DNA of 64,000 bases, from NCBI GenBank assembly GCA_027405735.1, contig JAPEHQ010000021.1, positions 620,001 through 684,000 of the forward strand. Direction: 5' to 3'. The translations under genes and the position numbers were made by a program. The notes under the pieces were generated by a model. It did no database searches, was not told the origin of the DNA, and worked only from the letters and a program-made list of their open reading frames with translations. Origin of the DNA: Mucor racemosus (Eukaryota; Mucoromycota; Mucoromycetes; Mucorales; Mucoraceae). This document shows positions 25,560 to 39,017 of this stretch, in pieces. Positions within the stretch are counted from its first letter, which is position 1; each line of letters opens with the position of its first letter.

Positions 25560-26655
25560 ACACTTAAAACGTGTAAAATCAGCTGCTTTTTCCTTAAAAA
25601 CTACGTCCAATTTTTTTCATCCCTACCCAACTTTTTTTTTTCATTAAATAACGCCAAGAAAAAAATATATGTCAATGTACTTGAGATGTTCACCTTTAAT
25701 CTAAAAACAAGTATCCTAGAATATCCTATTTTTTATAATTAGTATTAATTTTTCAGCGCTAATGTTTCAGCTTTTTACGCGTATCCCACTCCTAAAGGAT
25801 TGAAAACTTTGAAGCTTCATATCTCTAGAAACAATTAAGCTATAGTGACACTATTTAATAATAAAACTGACCTGTTTTAAAGTGCTCTATAACATAGTTA
25901 AGTATAAAAAAATTATGAGCACTTTTATTTTTTTTCATTTTTTTGGCATTTTTGTAATATAGTTCAAAGTGCTTGTTAAATTGAGTAGCTGTTTTTTTAA
26001 TCATCTCATCAAGCTCGTTGAGCTCTCTCGGATCCAATTTAGTTTTTTTCAAAATATTGATTTTTCATGGAGATATCCTCAAAAAAGTGTACAAAAATAT
26101 ACCTTCATTTTTAGCCTCCATTTTTCCCTTGTATACCCTCGTCCCAAATTCTGAATTTAAAAAATTTGGGACTAAAATTTGGTTTTCTCTACGGCAAATG
26201 CAGCTAAAAGATTTCCCAATAACGCGATCGATAGATACGTTTTTTGCGCATCATTTCATTACTTAGAATTTAAATATGCTTATCAAAAGTAATGTATATC
26301 TTCAAAAAACCTCCAAAATTTCAATTGCATTTTACGCCAAATTTAATGTAAAATGTTTATTTAATTTTTTTTAGATGGATGCATAATCTAAAACTGTACA
26401 AAAACTATTTAATACGCTAGGTCGACTTACTTTGCAGCTCATCAGCTATTAAACGATTTTGTTGTTTTGAATCATTTTTCGTTCATTTCAACAAATAAAT
26501 TTTGGAACCCCGGTATGATAAGTTTTAAGCTGTGATAAGAACTATTATTTTGGTTATCTCGACAAAAAATCAATATTTTTTGCTAAAACAAAAAATGCAG
26601 AGTAGCAACCAATTAGATCTATCTTGTGAATACAGAAATTAAGCCTTACATAATG
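25560..26655 (-). repeat. Rep-A copy 3, right flank of GRDP unit A, inverted
   Basis: Reverse-complement copy of the distal ~1.1 kb of Rep-A (GATATCTCCATGAAAAATCA, GTATACAAGGGAAAAATGGA). It faces Rep-A copy 2, so the gene pair lies between inverted repeats. The recurrent short frame is open here at 25855-26052 (...FNKHFELYYKNAKKMKK...). Confidence 0.75.
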
Positions 26656-26865
26656 AGTTTTAAGTTTTACAAAATAGTAAACTAATACTTACAACTGCAG
26701 CAGAAAACAAAGAAAAAATTTCATCCTTGTGAATATTGATCCAATTAATCTTCAATTATACATGATGGTAGATTTAAATATATCCTGCAAAGAATTTATA
26801 TATTTCTACTTTTACAGATCACTGTAAATTGAGAAAACCACCAGCAAAACATGATAAATAATACT

Positions 26866-27590
26866 TAAAAAAAAAAGAATACAATTAAAGGAGAATGAGT
26901 AATGAATCAGTCCTTCAACTGTATAATAAAAACAAGATATCGTTTATTTAGATATAGAAGTATGGCTTTTATATTTATTTGACATTGAGATCCTAAGATG
27001 TAATTTAAGATACTATCGAGCCATTAGATCTGTTTGATAGTAATCTATGGATTGAAATGGATCAATCTTAATTGAGGTCCAAGCGTTCTTGCTAGTTACT
27101 GGATAAACTTAGTATGGTAGGAGTTTCTTATATCTGGTATCAATGTTACGCCAGGAGATTATATCAATCTCAAAGCTAAAATATGTACTAAATCATTTAA
27201 TAAAAATAAAGGAAAACTGTTATAAAATGAAAGAGCACACTAAAACTAAAGAACTTTATTATAAGATCGAACCATCTTCTTTTGTATTCACATTCTCTAA
27301 TTATATGACCTGTTTAAAGGAGTCTATTTATATATATACATATATCCAATCAAGTCTAGGTGACACACACTAGTTCCACATTCTTGTATAAACGGAGCTT
27401 CATAACATAATACACAGCAATGTAGAACTTAACATATCAAACTGTGTCGTAATCTTAACCAAGGAATGCACCCAGATCTGTGGATGCAACAGTCAAGACT
27501 TTGCACTTCAATGCATGTCGTAGTCAATAGATTGTAAGATGTATTGATACTGTAGAAGGTGATAAAGTATGGTGCTTGTAACGAACCAAA
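26866..27590 (+). repeat. Rep-D copy 1, interrupted by an LTR
   Basis: Sequence 26866-27141 plus 27492-27570 is the reverse complement of 57170-57665. Shared text includes TTCAACTGTATAATAAAAAC and ATTGAGGTCCAAGCGTT. In this copy a 348-bp LTR splits the repeat. The other copy keeps the empty site but has about 125 bp more at 57330-57458. Confidence 0.75.
27144..27491 (+). mobile_element. Solo LTR with 5-bp target duplication
   Basis: The 348-bp element begins TGTTACGCCAGGAG and ends GGATGCAACA (TG...CA). It is flanked by ATCAA (27139-27143) and GTCAA (27492-27496), consistent with a 5-bp duplication carrying one later substitution. The uninterrupted site is present in Rep-D copy 2 near 57255. 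No gag/pol sequence adjoins it, hence solo. Confidence 0.85.
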
Positions 27591-27756
27591 TTAACATTAT
27601 AATGATTCCCAGCAGTAATATTCACCTCAAATGTTTCTATAAATACTACAAAGAAATCTTTCCATAATTCCTTGCAGAATTATCATAGGTCTTTCTTCCT
27701 TTTGACATCCTTATTTATTTTCCTTAATAAATATCTAATTTACAAAGAAGAACATT

Positions 27757-28110
27757 TGTTACGCCAGGAGATTATATTAATCTCGAAGCTAAATCATATA
27801 CTAAATTATTTTATAAAAATAAAGGAAAACTATTATAAAATGAAAGAGCACACGATAACTAACGAACTTTATTATAAGATCGAAACACCTTCTTTTATAT
27901 TTACATTCTCTAATTATATGACTAATCCAAAATGAGTCTGTATATATATATATGCAATTAAGTCTAGGTGACACAAACTATTTCTACATTCCTCAATATG
28001 TACAGTATAAACTGAGATTTATAACATTATGCACAGCAATGTAGTACTTATCATGTCAAACTGTGTCGTAATCTTAACCAAGAAATGTACACAGATCTGA
28101 GGGCGCAACA
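27757..28110 (+). mobile_element. Second LTR of the same family
   Basis: The 354-bp element begins TGTTACGCCAGGAG and ends GGGCGCAACA, about 80-85% similar to the LTR at 27144. The flanks (ACATT left, TCACC right) do not match, so it is an old or recombined insertion. The 265 bp between the two LTRs contain no retroviral coding motif and partly belong to Rep-D. The pair is therefore not a compact TRIM element. Confidence 0.75.
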
Positions 28111-28218
28111 TCACCAATCTTTCTTCAATCAATGTTCACCTATCACTATGGCTGACCTGTGCTACACAAAATAATTTTGTTGTACCCAGGTGGGCTGCAC
28201 ACTTTACCAAGAACTAAT

Positions 28219-29880
28219 ATATTTACGATTATGATCATTTTTTGTAAATATGTTTATAGGTATAATATCTACAGCAACAATGATTTTTGCTCGAGAATAA
28301 ACTAAAATAACACTTACTACTTAAATTTATATGCAAGCGAAATCTAAGATTATAGATTTTACTTTATCGCACATCAAATTTAAATAAATTAACCATTTTT
28401 AAACTGACTATTTTAGTTTACGATTGCCAGTTGTAAAAATATTTGTTTTGAAGTATAGCTACTACGATCAAAATTATGGTTATTAGACAAGACATTAGAT
28501 TTCTCTTTTTTTTGTTTCTATATCATTAGAAATCGTATCACTTTTCTGGAACGTTTCGTGGGTTTGTAGCCAGTTCTAACTTTTGATTGAGTAGATGTAA
28601 ATATCATTGGCTTCGATTTGATCTGGTACAGTAAATAATGAGGAAATACGTCCAAAAATACAGCAGTAAATAATGATATTTGATCTTAGAATGTAATTAA
28701 ATAAAAATACCAGTCTCTGATATAGGCTGCTATCTATATTAAAAACATTAGTTCCTTATGTTAGCATGCCGTATTCAGATAAAAAAAAGATTATCAGCTT
28801 GATAGTCTGATATGCCTTATCAAACGGTGAATAATACAGTATCCTTGGAATATGAAAACAAAAAGAGAGAATCAACACACGTAGAAAACGAATTTTCAAT
28901 GCTTTACATTATTTAGCGCATTTAAAACCCTGCTAAATTGCACATTTCAGCCAATGTAAAAGCAGCATTACAGCGCATCAACCCATAAACTAAACAAAAT
29001 AGGTAATATCGGTTATCATAGAAACATGCATTTTCTACCAGAAAAACCGGCTGCCATATCATAGATTCATTTAAAAATTGCAAAAGCAATCCCGTAGAGC
29101 GACGCCGTAATTGAGCATAACACGATCGAACGGCTGCTAAGTCTTTTATACTATGTATATATGTAAGCTTTAAATGAAAATGCGTTTTTTTTTTTACTTT
29201 TCTTATATTTAACCACGTACGGTCTGAAAATTCAGTTTTTGTAGCGGACATTTTCGGGGCTCATTTTAGCCTTACCAACACTCATGATTTTGATCAAAAA
29301 TTAGAAAAATCAAATTTTGATACCAAAATCGACGTTTAAATATACTACATTGTGAGAGAAAATTGTAGCTATAACTAATACGCATTTTATAAAAGCTTAA
29401 TATTGAATGTTAAGTAATGAAACTTTGTACTTTTGGCCCAAAAACGGTTTTTTGATTAAAGGATTTTCATGTAATATTTTGTAATAAAACGGGTTGTTAT
29501 TTTTTATTGAGCAAATAGAGCGCTAAATTCTGTATATGTGTATATTTTTTGTTTTTATAATTGGTAGTATAATTAACTCTAGATTTGCAAAATTAGAAAA
29601 AAAAAATTAAAAAATGTCAAAATTGATGATCTGGACAAAAATAATTTTCTAAATTAATATTCCGCTTATAAGCCTTGTAAGTCTTAAAAATAAGAGATTT
29701 TATTATACTTGAGGACTTTTTCAAGAATTTACAATGCTGTGCCCACTTGATTCAAGCTTATTACTGTAAACCTTTATACATGTTAATATTGTGTGGCAGT
29801 TTATTTGATGATAATATAATTTTACTTTATAACTATTGTGCTAGAGGTGATTTACATTAAGTTTTTTTTTACTCTTAACC
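28219..29880 (+). repeat. Rep-B copy 1
   Basis: About 1.66 kb, close to 43349-45000 and more diverged from 59310-60973 (inverted). It starts TATTTACGATTAT..GTAAATA, a small terminal-like inverted motif, and ends next to a dynein intermediate-chain fragment. A minus-strand frame at 28922-29251 (MSATKTEFSDRTWLNIRK...) is partly conserved in the other copies. Element class not identified. Confidence 0.75.
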
Positions 29881-29975
29881 CTCCAATATCATAAACATAA
29901 ACATGGCCATCACTGGGACCTATTGCCACCTTTTTACCCTCTTTATCCCAAGCCAATTTCTTTAATGCTTTACAA
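29881..29975 (-). pseudogene. Dynein intermediate chain fragment (copy 1)
   Basis: On the minus strand it reads LAWDKEGKKVAIG then PSDGHVYVYDIGG, the WD-repeat segment typical of cytoplasmic dynein intermediate chain (NKLAWDKEGK-VAIG-SDG-VY-YDIG). Only about 30 codons remain, joined directly to Rep-B. Confidence 0.75.
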
Positions 29976-30949
29976 GAAAAAACTTACTTTTGACCTATCA
30001 AAATTGATTTATTAGTAAAATCAATTATTAATAACAAGCTACTGTAATAAGTAATAATTATGGGGCACCTTTGATAGTTGGTAGTGATATACAAGGCAGC
30101 ATCTTGTTTTCCTCTTCTTAGCTGTTGGCCACTGAATAGAAATAAATGCTTTTTAGAAACTAAATAGATCAACACGAGTTTATTCATTCATCATTCAAAC
30201 CAAGTCAATGCTAATACATACTTTTATAATCACCAATTTTTCTGCAGGTAGGTATCGACTTTAGACCAGAAAAGCATTGATTATAATGTAGATAATGGAA
30301 CAAAATGATTAAGCCCTGGATGCTTTTTTTGTTCGAAAAAGATATTATAACGCGCCCTAACATTAACAGTTAATAATTCATTTCCAAATAAACAATAGGA
30401 AAAACTTGTATTTGTACCTGCTACTTGATTTTAGTTTATAAAAAAATATTAGTCTTTTTGTTGTAGTTTTAAACCTAAATAAGAGAGCTGAGGAAAGAGT
30501 AGGGAGGAAAAAAGATTTTGTGTATTACAAACAGGAATTTACAAAGGCATAAATGCTTTTAATGTTACCAAACAGGTTGTTGTCGTTGTTCCCATTTGGT
30601 CCCCGAAAGAAGAACATGGGCAAAACTCTTTCAAACTCTAAATTTCAAATTGACATATCTCGTCAATAAGGCAATTCTGCTGAATTAAAGTAACTCACAT
30701 CCGCTTTAAACCATTCAAATTATCTTCGTTATTAATTATATTATGATTGATATACTTTAATAAATTGACTAAAATTTTTTAATCTCATTGTTGCTCTGCT
30801 CATCTGGGCTGCCTGATCGGCACAGAATGTTTTATTCTGCCCATCTGTGCAGATCATTATGCCCATGGGAAGCATAGTTCGGCCCTAGTGTGTGGTACTT
30901 GGTGGAATACAACAACGTATTATTATTTGTATAAATAAGATCTATGTAC
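29976..30949. other. Spacer with no recognised gene
   Basis: About 970 bp between the dynein fragment and Rep-A copy 4. Short frames show no domain. A pyrimidine/GC-richer patch at 30790-30890 (CTCATCTGGGCTGCCTG..) resembles text near 28160-28200 and 41560-41610 (GGTGGGCTGCACA), perhaps ends of another small repeat. Confidence 0.35.
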
Positions 30950-32480
30950 CCATGTCTCTCGCGCAGTAAGTTACAGGCACACTTTGGTGATACTTTTTGT
31001 GACACACCGTAGATTGCGGAAGGCTCTTTTTGATATCAATATAATATCCAATATGTGTACGTACTACGTACTTTTATGTAAAGTTGGGAGGTCCTAGGAT
31101 CAAAATTCACCGAGATAAGGTTTTTTGTTTTCAATTAGGCCTCAGAAGAAGATTTTCAGATGGCTTTCAATTCGTTTTCAAACTTTTCTGTCTAATATTA
31201 AGTCGAGTTACGTCAAATATTTAAGGAAGATGTATCTTCCTTCTATGGGCCATTGATATCTGTCCGGGAATAAAAGAGCTAATAGCAGAATGTAAGTAAA
31301 CCGGTCTAACATTGCCCAAAGTTTACCTAAAATCGATTTTAAAAATTAAGCATCTAAATTGAGGCGTTAATTTTTTGTATTCACAAGCAAAGAGATCAAA
31401 CTGAAAAATCCTCTCCTTTTTTTATTTAAGCGAAAAATATTAATTTTTAGCCAAAATAATCAAAACAATCGTTCACATCACATCCTACAGCCTGCGATAA
31501 CTGAGTTCCAAAATTGAGTTGTTGTTGTTAAATCAACTAAAAAATTATTCGAAAAACAAAATCATTTAATAGTTCATGGATTGCAAAGTGAGTTGATCCA
31601 GCGTATTGAATAGTTTTCGTAAAGTTTTTAATTCTGCGTTTATCCAAATAAAATTTAAAAAAAAAATTTACATTAAATTTTTCATAATATGCGATTGAAC
31701 GTTTGGAGGTTTTTTGAAGATAAACAACTCTTTTTATAAGCGTATTTCAAATATAAGTAATGGATATAATGCACAACAACATTATCTATCGATCAAGCCA
31801 TTACTAAGCCTTTTAATTGGATGTTTCGTAGAGAAAACAAAAGTTTTGTCAATTTTTTTTTCAAATTCAGAGTTTGGGATGAGGCTATACAAGGGAAAAA
31901 TGGAGGCTAGAAACGAAGATATCTTTTTGTAGACATTTTGAGGATATCTCCACGAAAAATCAGTATGTTTTAAAAAAACTAAATTGGGTCCGAGAGAGCC
32001 CGACAAGCTCAATGATATGAATGTAAAAGAAATGCTGTCCAATTTAACCAATATTTTGAAATCTACTACAAAAATGTCAAAAAAAAAACAAAAAAAAAAA
32101 TAAGTGCTCAGAATTATTTTATACTGCAATATGTTATAGAGTGCTTTAAAACAAGTAAGTTTTATTATTAGTAAGTGTTAGTATAACTTATTTTTTTGTA
32201 GAGATATGATACCTCAAAGTTTTAATTTTTAGCAGTGAAATACGCGTAAAAATCTGAAGCCTTAGCACTGAAAAAATTAAACCAACTTTAAAAAATAGGA
32301 TATTTCTGGATACTTGTTTTTGGATTAAACTTGAAAATCTCAGGTACACCGGCATATAATTTCTTCTTGGTGTTATTTAGTAAAAAAAAAAGCTGAATAG
32401 GGACGAAAAGTGGGACTCAGTTTTCAAGGAAAAAGCAGTGAATTTACGTCTTTTTGAGTCTTTCATGAAATAAAAAATAT
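30950..32480 (+). repeat. Rep-A copy 4, left flank of GRDP unit B
   Basis: About 1.5 kb in the same orientation as copy 2. It carries the frame 31714-31932 (..NSEFGMRLYKGKMEARNEDI), interrupted downstream. From about 32424 it becomes nearly identical to copy 2 and leads into GRDP unit B. Confidence 0.75.
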
Positions 32481-32803
32481 TTTCAGGATAAGTAGGGAAG
32501 AAACAGCCACTGCCAAACCTGCGAGGATTTGTTTATATTTACTTGACATTGGCTCATAGTTCTCAAACTTTGTATCTTCCCTTTCGAGAAATTTAATCCT
32601 TAATTTATCATAATGCGGCATTTCAGTTACGTTAACATATTTTTTAATCTGCTGGATATATATTCAGTACGAAAATTATTATTTTAATAGTTGATTGATC
32701 TTTATTGAAAAACAAAAGATAAATACCAAAAAGATGTGATAATATATGTAGAAGTAGAGATGTAAATTAAAATATTGATTTGCATAGTTTAATATTAGCA
32801 TCC

Positions 32804-35631
32804 TCAGCAACCTGACGAGCCACCGCCACCACAACTAGATGATCCACCCCCACAACTAGATGATCCACCCCCACAGCTTGATGATGCACCTCCACAGCTT
32901 GAGAATCCATTGCTTGAAAATGCACCTGAACTTCCACAACTAGAACCTATACCGCCACTACCAGCGGACATGGTATTTGCAATGTACGGTGTACCCGCAT
33001 ATGTAGCAGCCCAAATCATGCTAACTTTATACCAGTCAAATAAATCTGAAGCTGTTGTATTATCCCTACGTTTAGCTATCTCTATTGCTGACATTGCTTC
33101 GTGGCTGACATGTTGCCGTCTTTGCTCAAATGGAAGCCTAAGTAAATTTTTTTTGGTAATGATGGGTAAGGCCCCTTCTATGGTTATTAAAACCAATATT
33201 AGCATTGCTACTATCCTAAAAGTTATAGATAAACTTACTTGATACAAATACTGCAAATCAAATCAATATTAGTCAACATCAATTGAGCATGTATAACATT
33301 AAACTACATACCTTGCGAATACTGTTCTTTCTTGAGATTTGAACCGAAAGCTTCTTTTTCTTTTTCACTATTTCATGCCATAAAAATAGATGTAAATATG
33401 TTGAAAAATGCTACTTTCAGGAATATATGATATATTTACCTCTCCCATCTATGCAAATAATCAGTGGCTATAAAAGGTAAATTTAGTTAGCTTTTGTATG
33501 CATCTACTGTATCTCTTTGCCAACTCACTTCCACAAGTACTGGTTCTAATATTAAACAGATATGTGTGAGTCTGACGCACACAAGTATTAGATTTTTATA
33601 TAATACGCTACCCTATAAAACCTAATAGTGATGTTTTGACACTTTTGAACTTCTCATCCATAATAGTATCTGAATTTTTAAAGCTAATAAATTCCTTGAT
33701 ATCACCTATCAAGATATTTTACTATTAGTATCAATCTAATAAACTTTAGCCCGCATAATCAGTTTTACGTTTATCATGGAAGCTAGTATTTTCAGCATCA
33801 TATGTATCGACGTCTTCCTCAATGTGCTCGTTATTTCCAGTAGGATTATAAGCAGGAGATGCTTGATATGTCCCAGCATTGTAATAACCTCTGAATTCCT
33901 TTTCTTCGCCTATTAAAGCACGACCATCAGAACGCATCAGTAAGATATTGTTTTTTTTAAAGATTGACTTGAGTTTTATCTTTAGACTTTTCTCTTTTTT
34001 TGGAGCCGGTGCTGTAGGTGCATTTTGAATTGCAGTTGCCTCCTCTTGCTTCTTTTCTGTGTGAGATTTCCAAGCATGATCAGTATTTTCAACATATTTT
34101 TGTAATTGAGATTCAGGGATTGTATCATCATGGTTCAAAAATTTACGTAAAAATTTGACAGTAAATTTGCGATATTTGTTTGGAAAAAGCATATGAGTAT
34201 GCCATGCAAGATCTAGAGATAGATTAGATAATTTTACCTTGGTTTAGATTATAATCAACTTACCTATTTCAAATGTTGGAACTGCTGTCAAATCGGGATT
34301 GGCTTTAATCAAATGAAGAAAATTAATATACTGTCGAATGCCTTTAACAATGTCTTGAGGGAGATCCCAATTAATAACTTGAGTTACTTTAAATGCAAAC
34401 TTGTATTGTCTAGCAACAGCTTGAATCAAGTCAAGAGAGCTTCCTCTGTAAGGATTACACAAGTATGTGCTTTGAATAGCGTCAAGGATTCCTATACAAC
34501 CATGTCAATTCACCTGGAATATGGTATTGCATAACTACGAACTTTTTTTTCTTGGAATATTATCCTTGCTATTATTTATCTTGGATAGCTGATTAACAGT
34601 TATAAGCTTCTCTAAAGGTTTAATACCTTGATTAAAGGGTAAAGATTTAATATCTTTTCCTGAACCTAATGATCCGATATCTAAGTAGCTCATTTTGACA
34701 CCTCCATCCTCACCCAACATAAGACCACTATAAATATAACATTAGATCCAAATTAGTGTTCATATTACAATTACGTACGCTACTGTAGTAGTTTTGGAAT
34801 AATCAGCAATTAAATTGGCTTTTCCGACATGTTTAATAGTAAACATTGCACTACATCTATGACATTGCAATGCCACAGTTTGGTCTGTTCTCCATTCAGT
34901 ATAATTTTCCCTAATAAAGTATTGTACTACATGCTTAGTATTCATGTTTCCATCATTGTCACATAAATTAGTTACCAATTTATCTTCATTCTAAGAAAGC
35001 ATACAATACATTTGATCTCTGCGTAGCTTGTATAATTTTGTGGGCCTTCTACATGTTCTTGTAAAAGATGATAGGGTTCATCTCTCATGGCATCTTTCCA
35101 AGCAACCAATATATTATTTGGGACTTTTTGAGCTGCCTCATGCTAAAAAAAGAAAATAAATTATACCATTTTAAGCATTTTTATTGTACAAATATACTTA
35201 CAATTTCCTTTAATGGAACTTTAAGATTCTTAATTACAGTATACTGAGGATTTCTTTGCTGGTCCTCGTAAAATCTCAATGGACTAAGCATGTGAGCTTG
35301 CCAAAAGAATGCGACATCTAATGTAAGCATACATTTGAAAGATCAATAAATAGTAATAACTTAATTAGCAGTATTATTTACCTAATGGAGGAACGACATT
35401 GTGTAAATTGCTAAAGCTTTTTTCAGTACAATAAGCCCATTGAAAGTAACGATATTCAGCACGAACTAGATATCTTTTGAGGACATCCTCGGTCATATTT
35501 CTAGTTGTTTGAACGAAACGTTCGAGGAGGGAAAGATAATAAAAGCAATTAGAGACTGTAACCACCTCATCAAGCTTAGGATATTCATCTTTTTGAGTTT
35601 CTTGAGGAGGATTTGTATTTGAAAATGTCAT
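32804..35631 (-). CDS. GRDP/DUF1399 protein, paralogue B1 (copy of A1)
   Basis: Near-identical to A1 in every exon, so the same 12-exon model applies. The start is the Met at 35631 (MTFSNTNPPQETQ); an in-frame Met at 35688 adds 19 residues absent from the other paralogues. Two changes affect the tail: one extra SSSCGGG unit, and a GGA-to-TGA change that ends the protein at ...SSGC, three residues before the end in A1. The WD-less W-x-x-H-M motifs and the CIVC and CHRC pairs are retained. It is probably functional if A1 is. Confidence 0.72.
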
Positions 35632-36161
35632 ACTATTCTTTTGCTGATGAGTAAAATAAAAAAGAAAACTTGATTTTATGCATGACAAATGTATTTATTT
35701 ATGAAAAACCCAAAGATTTTGTCACATATGATTAATATATTTTGTGTTACAAGATATGCAATTCAAGTAAGCCGTATAGAGCAACTCGTCAACCGGTGAC
35801 ACTTTACGAAACTGTGCCAAAGGCTAAGCTTACTAACTTTTTCAGGAACAGTAATATTGATATCGCCATCTAAAAACAAGGCTCGTTTCTAATCGTATAC
35901 GTTATCTTTGAAGAATTTTCACTTGATGCCTAACAAATGACTTTGTATGTTACTTTTTATAGAACTATTCACATATGCGGCGGTTATATTAATAGATTTT
36001 CAACTAAATTATAGTAACTATAGCTTTATCTGCCAGTACGTATTTTAATTATAGATTTACAGCAACTTTTTATTTATTTGTTGAAAAAGCACAAGCAGGT
36101 AGCAAATGAAATTAGAGCATTAATAACGGTTTTATTAAGAAAGTTTACATAAAGTAGTTTA

Positions 36162-39017
36162 TCATACAAACGTTCCAAAAAATATTGCATCTCCCCCCAT
36201 TCCCGCACCGCCACATGATCCCCTTCCATTTCCATTGCTGGCTGTTTCATTTTCACAAGAAGCGATGCCAGTTCCTCCACAACTGGCGCCTATACCTGCG
36301 CCAGGATTAGATAGCATATTCGCAGTATATTCTTTGTCTTTAAAGGAATTGGCCCAAATAAAACTAACCTTGTGCCAATCAAAAGATTCAGAAATGGTAG
36401 CATTCCTCGATCTTTCGTATGATGAGCACATTTCATACCTAAGTTGTTGCGTTTTTTGATCGAATGGTAATTCCATTATTTTTCCTATAATTATTTTTGG
36501 CATGTCTCCCTCTGCAATAGTTTTGGTAACCAGAGTTAACACTAATGTCTAACAATAATGAAAGAAGATTGACTTACTAGATACGAAGACTATATAGCAT
36601 CATTTAAACATAATTATGTTAGATAACCACAGTGATCATACATTTGCATGTCATTCAAATACCTTGAGAGTATGTTTCGCCTTTAATGCTTGATTTAGAA
36701 TCTTCTCTTTTCTCATTAGCTTCTTTTGATAGAATATTATTTAATAAAAATCTATAGAAATATACATTTGTGAACAACTTACTAGTATTGACACTGTTGT
36801 ATGTATAATAAATTTTGGATTAGATAAAATGTAGATGGTTCGTAATCTGATACATATACTTTACCTCTCCCATTTATTTAAATAATCGGTGGCTACAACG
36901 CATATTAGTACAAAATTTTTCGAAACTTCCTTTAGATAATATCTTACTTCCACATGTACTAGTCCTATCATCAAAAATAGACTTTGGTGAGCATATATAT
37001 AATATAAACAAACCAAATTATGAATTACCCTATAAATCCTAATCCTGACCTCTTGACTCGATCAAATTTCTTGGTCATAACAGTTTCCGAGTTTTTGAGA
37101 TTGATAAACTCTTTAATATCGCCTAATATATTATTGAATTGTTAATACTACATTGAAACATATTAGTTTTGCCAAAACTTACGTCTATCATGAAAGCTAG
37201 CATTGATAGCATTGTATTTATCCGTTTCTTCTTTGTTGTAATTTTTATTATCATTGATTGACTCGTAGGGAGGGGATACCTGAAATGATCCAGGATTATA
37301 TGAATCTTGAAATAACTTTTCAGAGTCTACCATCGTGTCTCTTTTTGTTGTAAAAATACCCTTGAATTTCTTCTTTAGGTTTTTACTAGCTTTGGGCAAG
37401 GGTGCATTATCAACATTGCTAGTAGCCTCGTTTTTGCGTTCGATAGAAAACTTCCAAGCCTGGTCAGTATTTTCAACATATTGTTGCAATTGAGATTCTG
37501 GAATCGTGTCGTCATGGTTCAAGAATTTCCCCATGTAGCCCGTTGTAAACTTACGATAACTATCTGGAAAAAGCATGTGGGTATGCCATGCAAGATCTAG
37601 TAATGTGTCAATAATTATACAATATGCTTTGAACCAATTATTTACCTATTTCATATGTTGGAACTGCAGTCAAATTGGGGTTTGTCTTGATCAGATAAAG
37701 GAAGTTGCTATATTGTCGAATCCCTTTTATGATCCCTTGAGGAAGATCCCAGTTGATAACTTGAGTTACTTTGAATGCAAACTTGTACTGTCTTGCAACA
37801 GCTTGAATCAAATCAAGAGAGCTTCCTCTATATGGATTACATAAATAAGTACTTTGAATTGCATCAATAATTGCTATAACCAAGTTTATTAGTCTTTACT
37901 GAATTTAATATGCAACATAAACTTACACTTTCTTTTGAGTAGATTATATTCATCATCCTTCCACTTCATTGCGTGATGAAGAGCTATGAGACCTTCTAAA
38001 GGTTTCAAGCCTTCATTGAATGGTAATGATTTGATATCTCTTATTGAGCCTATTGATACTCTATCTTTAGCAATTTCTCGATTATCCTTCAGCATCAAAC
38101 CACTATATTTTGTAACATTAGACCAGGTATTGTTACATATAGTGCATTCAATAAATTCTTACGCTACTGCCCGTGATCTAGAATAATCAAAAATCAAATT
38201 GGCTTTTCCTATATGTTTAATTGTAAACATGGAGCTACATCTATGACATTGTAATGCCACTGTATGGTCTGTTCTCCATTCAGTATAGTTTTTCCTAAAA
38301 GTATTGTGTTACATGCTTAGCAGCTCTAGGTAACATAATCAAACAAATACATTACCATTCAATCTTCATTCTGACAAAGCATACAATACAACTGATCTCT
38401 GCGTAACGTGTATGAACGTTGTCGCAGCTTAGCAAAGATTCTTGTGTAAGATGATATGGTTCATGTTCCATAATATGTTTCCATGCTGCTAAAACATCGC
38501 TTGGAATATTTGTAGTCGTTTCATGCTATATAGGAATTATAAAAAATAAGCTTCAACAAATATATGTAATGTATGTATATCCTTACAATTTCTTTCAATG
38601 GAATTTTCAAATCCTTATATTTTGAAAATTGAGGATTTCGAAGACTATCTTCATAAAATCTCAATGGACTAAGCATGTGAGCTTGCCAAAAGAATGCAAT
38701 ATCTATATACATGGTATGAATCAAGTCAGTAAAATTCCATTGGCGAACACATTTCTAATGCACTAACCTAATGGAGGAACAGCATTTTTCGTCGAGCCAA
38801 AACTTGCATTCGAAGCATAAGCCCATTTAAAATATCTATATTCAGCACGAACAAGATAAAGCTTCAAAATATCTTCAGGCATGGTCTTGGTAGTTTCAAC
38901 AAATCGTTCGAGAAGCGAAAGATAATAAAAGCAATTAGAGACTGTAACAGCTTTATCAAATGTGGGATATTCATCCTCTTGAGTTTCTTGAGGAGGTTGT
39001 CTATTCAAAAATCTCAT
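36162..39017 (-). CDS. GRDP/DUF1399 protein, paralogue B2 (copy of A2)
   Basis: Copy of A2 with the same exon layout and the same TTTTAG-acceptor intron. The exon-7 donor is C|GTAAGT here against C|GTACGT in A2. The C-terminal tail differs from A2 by substitutions and indels in multiples of three (ENETASNGNGRGSCGGAG, ending AIFFGTFV), so the frame is kept while the Gly/Cys content changes. It lies 530 bp upstream of B1. Confidence 0.72.

Larger units (their letters stand above)
18110..26860. repeat. Segmental duplication, unit A (~8.75 kb)
   Basis: This block is nearly identical to 32424-41190, with offset 14,315 bp in the left part and 14,328 in the right. It holds two GRDP-like genes and is bounded by Rep-A sequence in opposite orientations. 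Differences are scattered substitutions and a few short indels, concentrated in the C-terminal coding tails and the right-hand Rep-A copy. Confidence 0.92.

Noticed and set aside
27144..28110. Two LTRs plus spacer as a miniature (TRIM-type) retroelement
   Set aside because: The spacer continues Rep-D, and each LTR has its own flanks; the first has its own target duplication.
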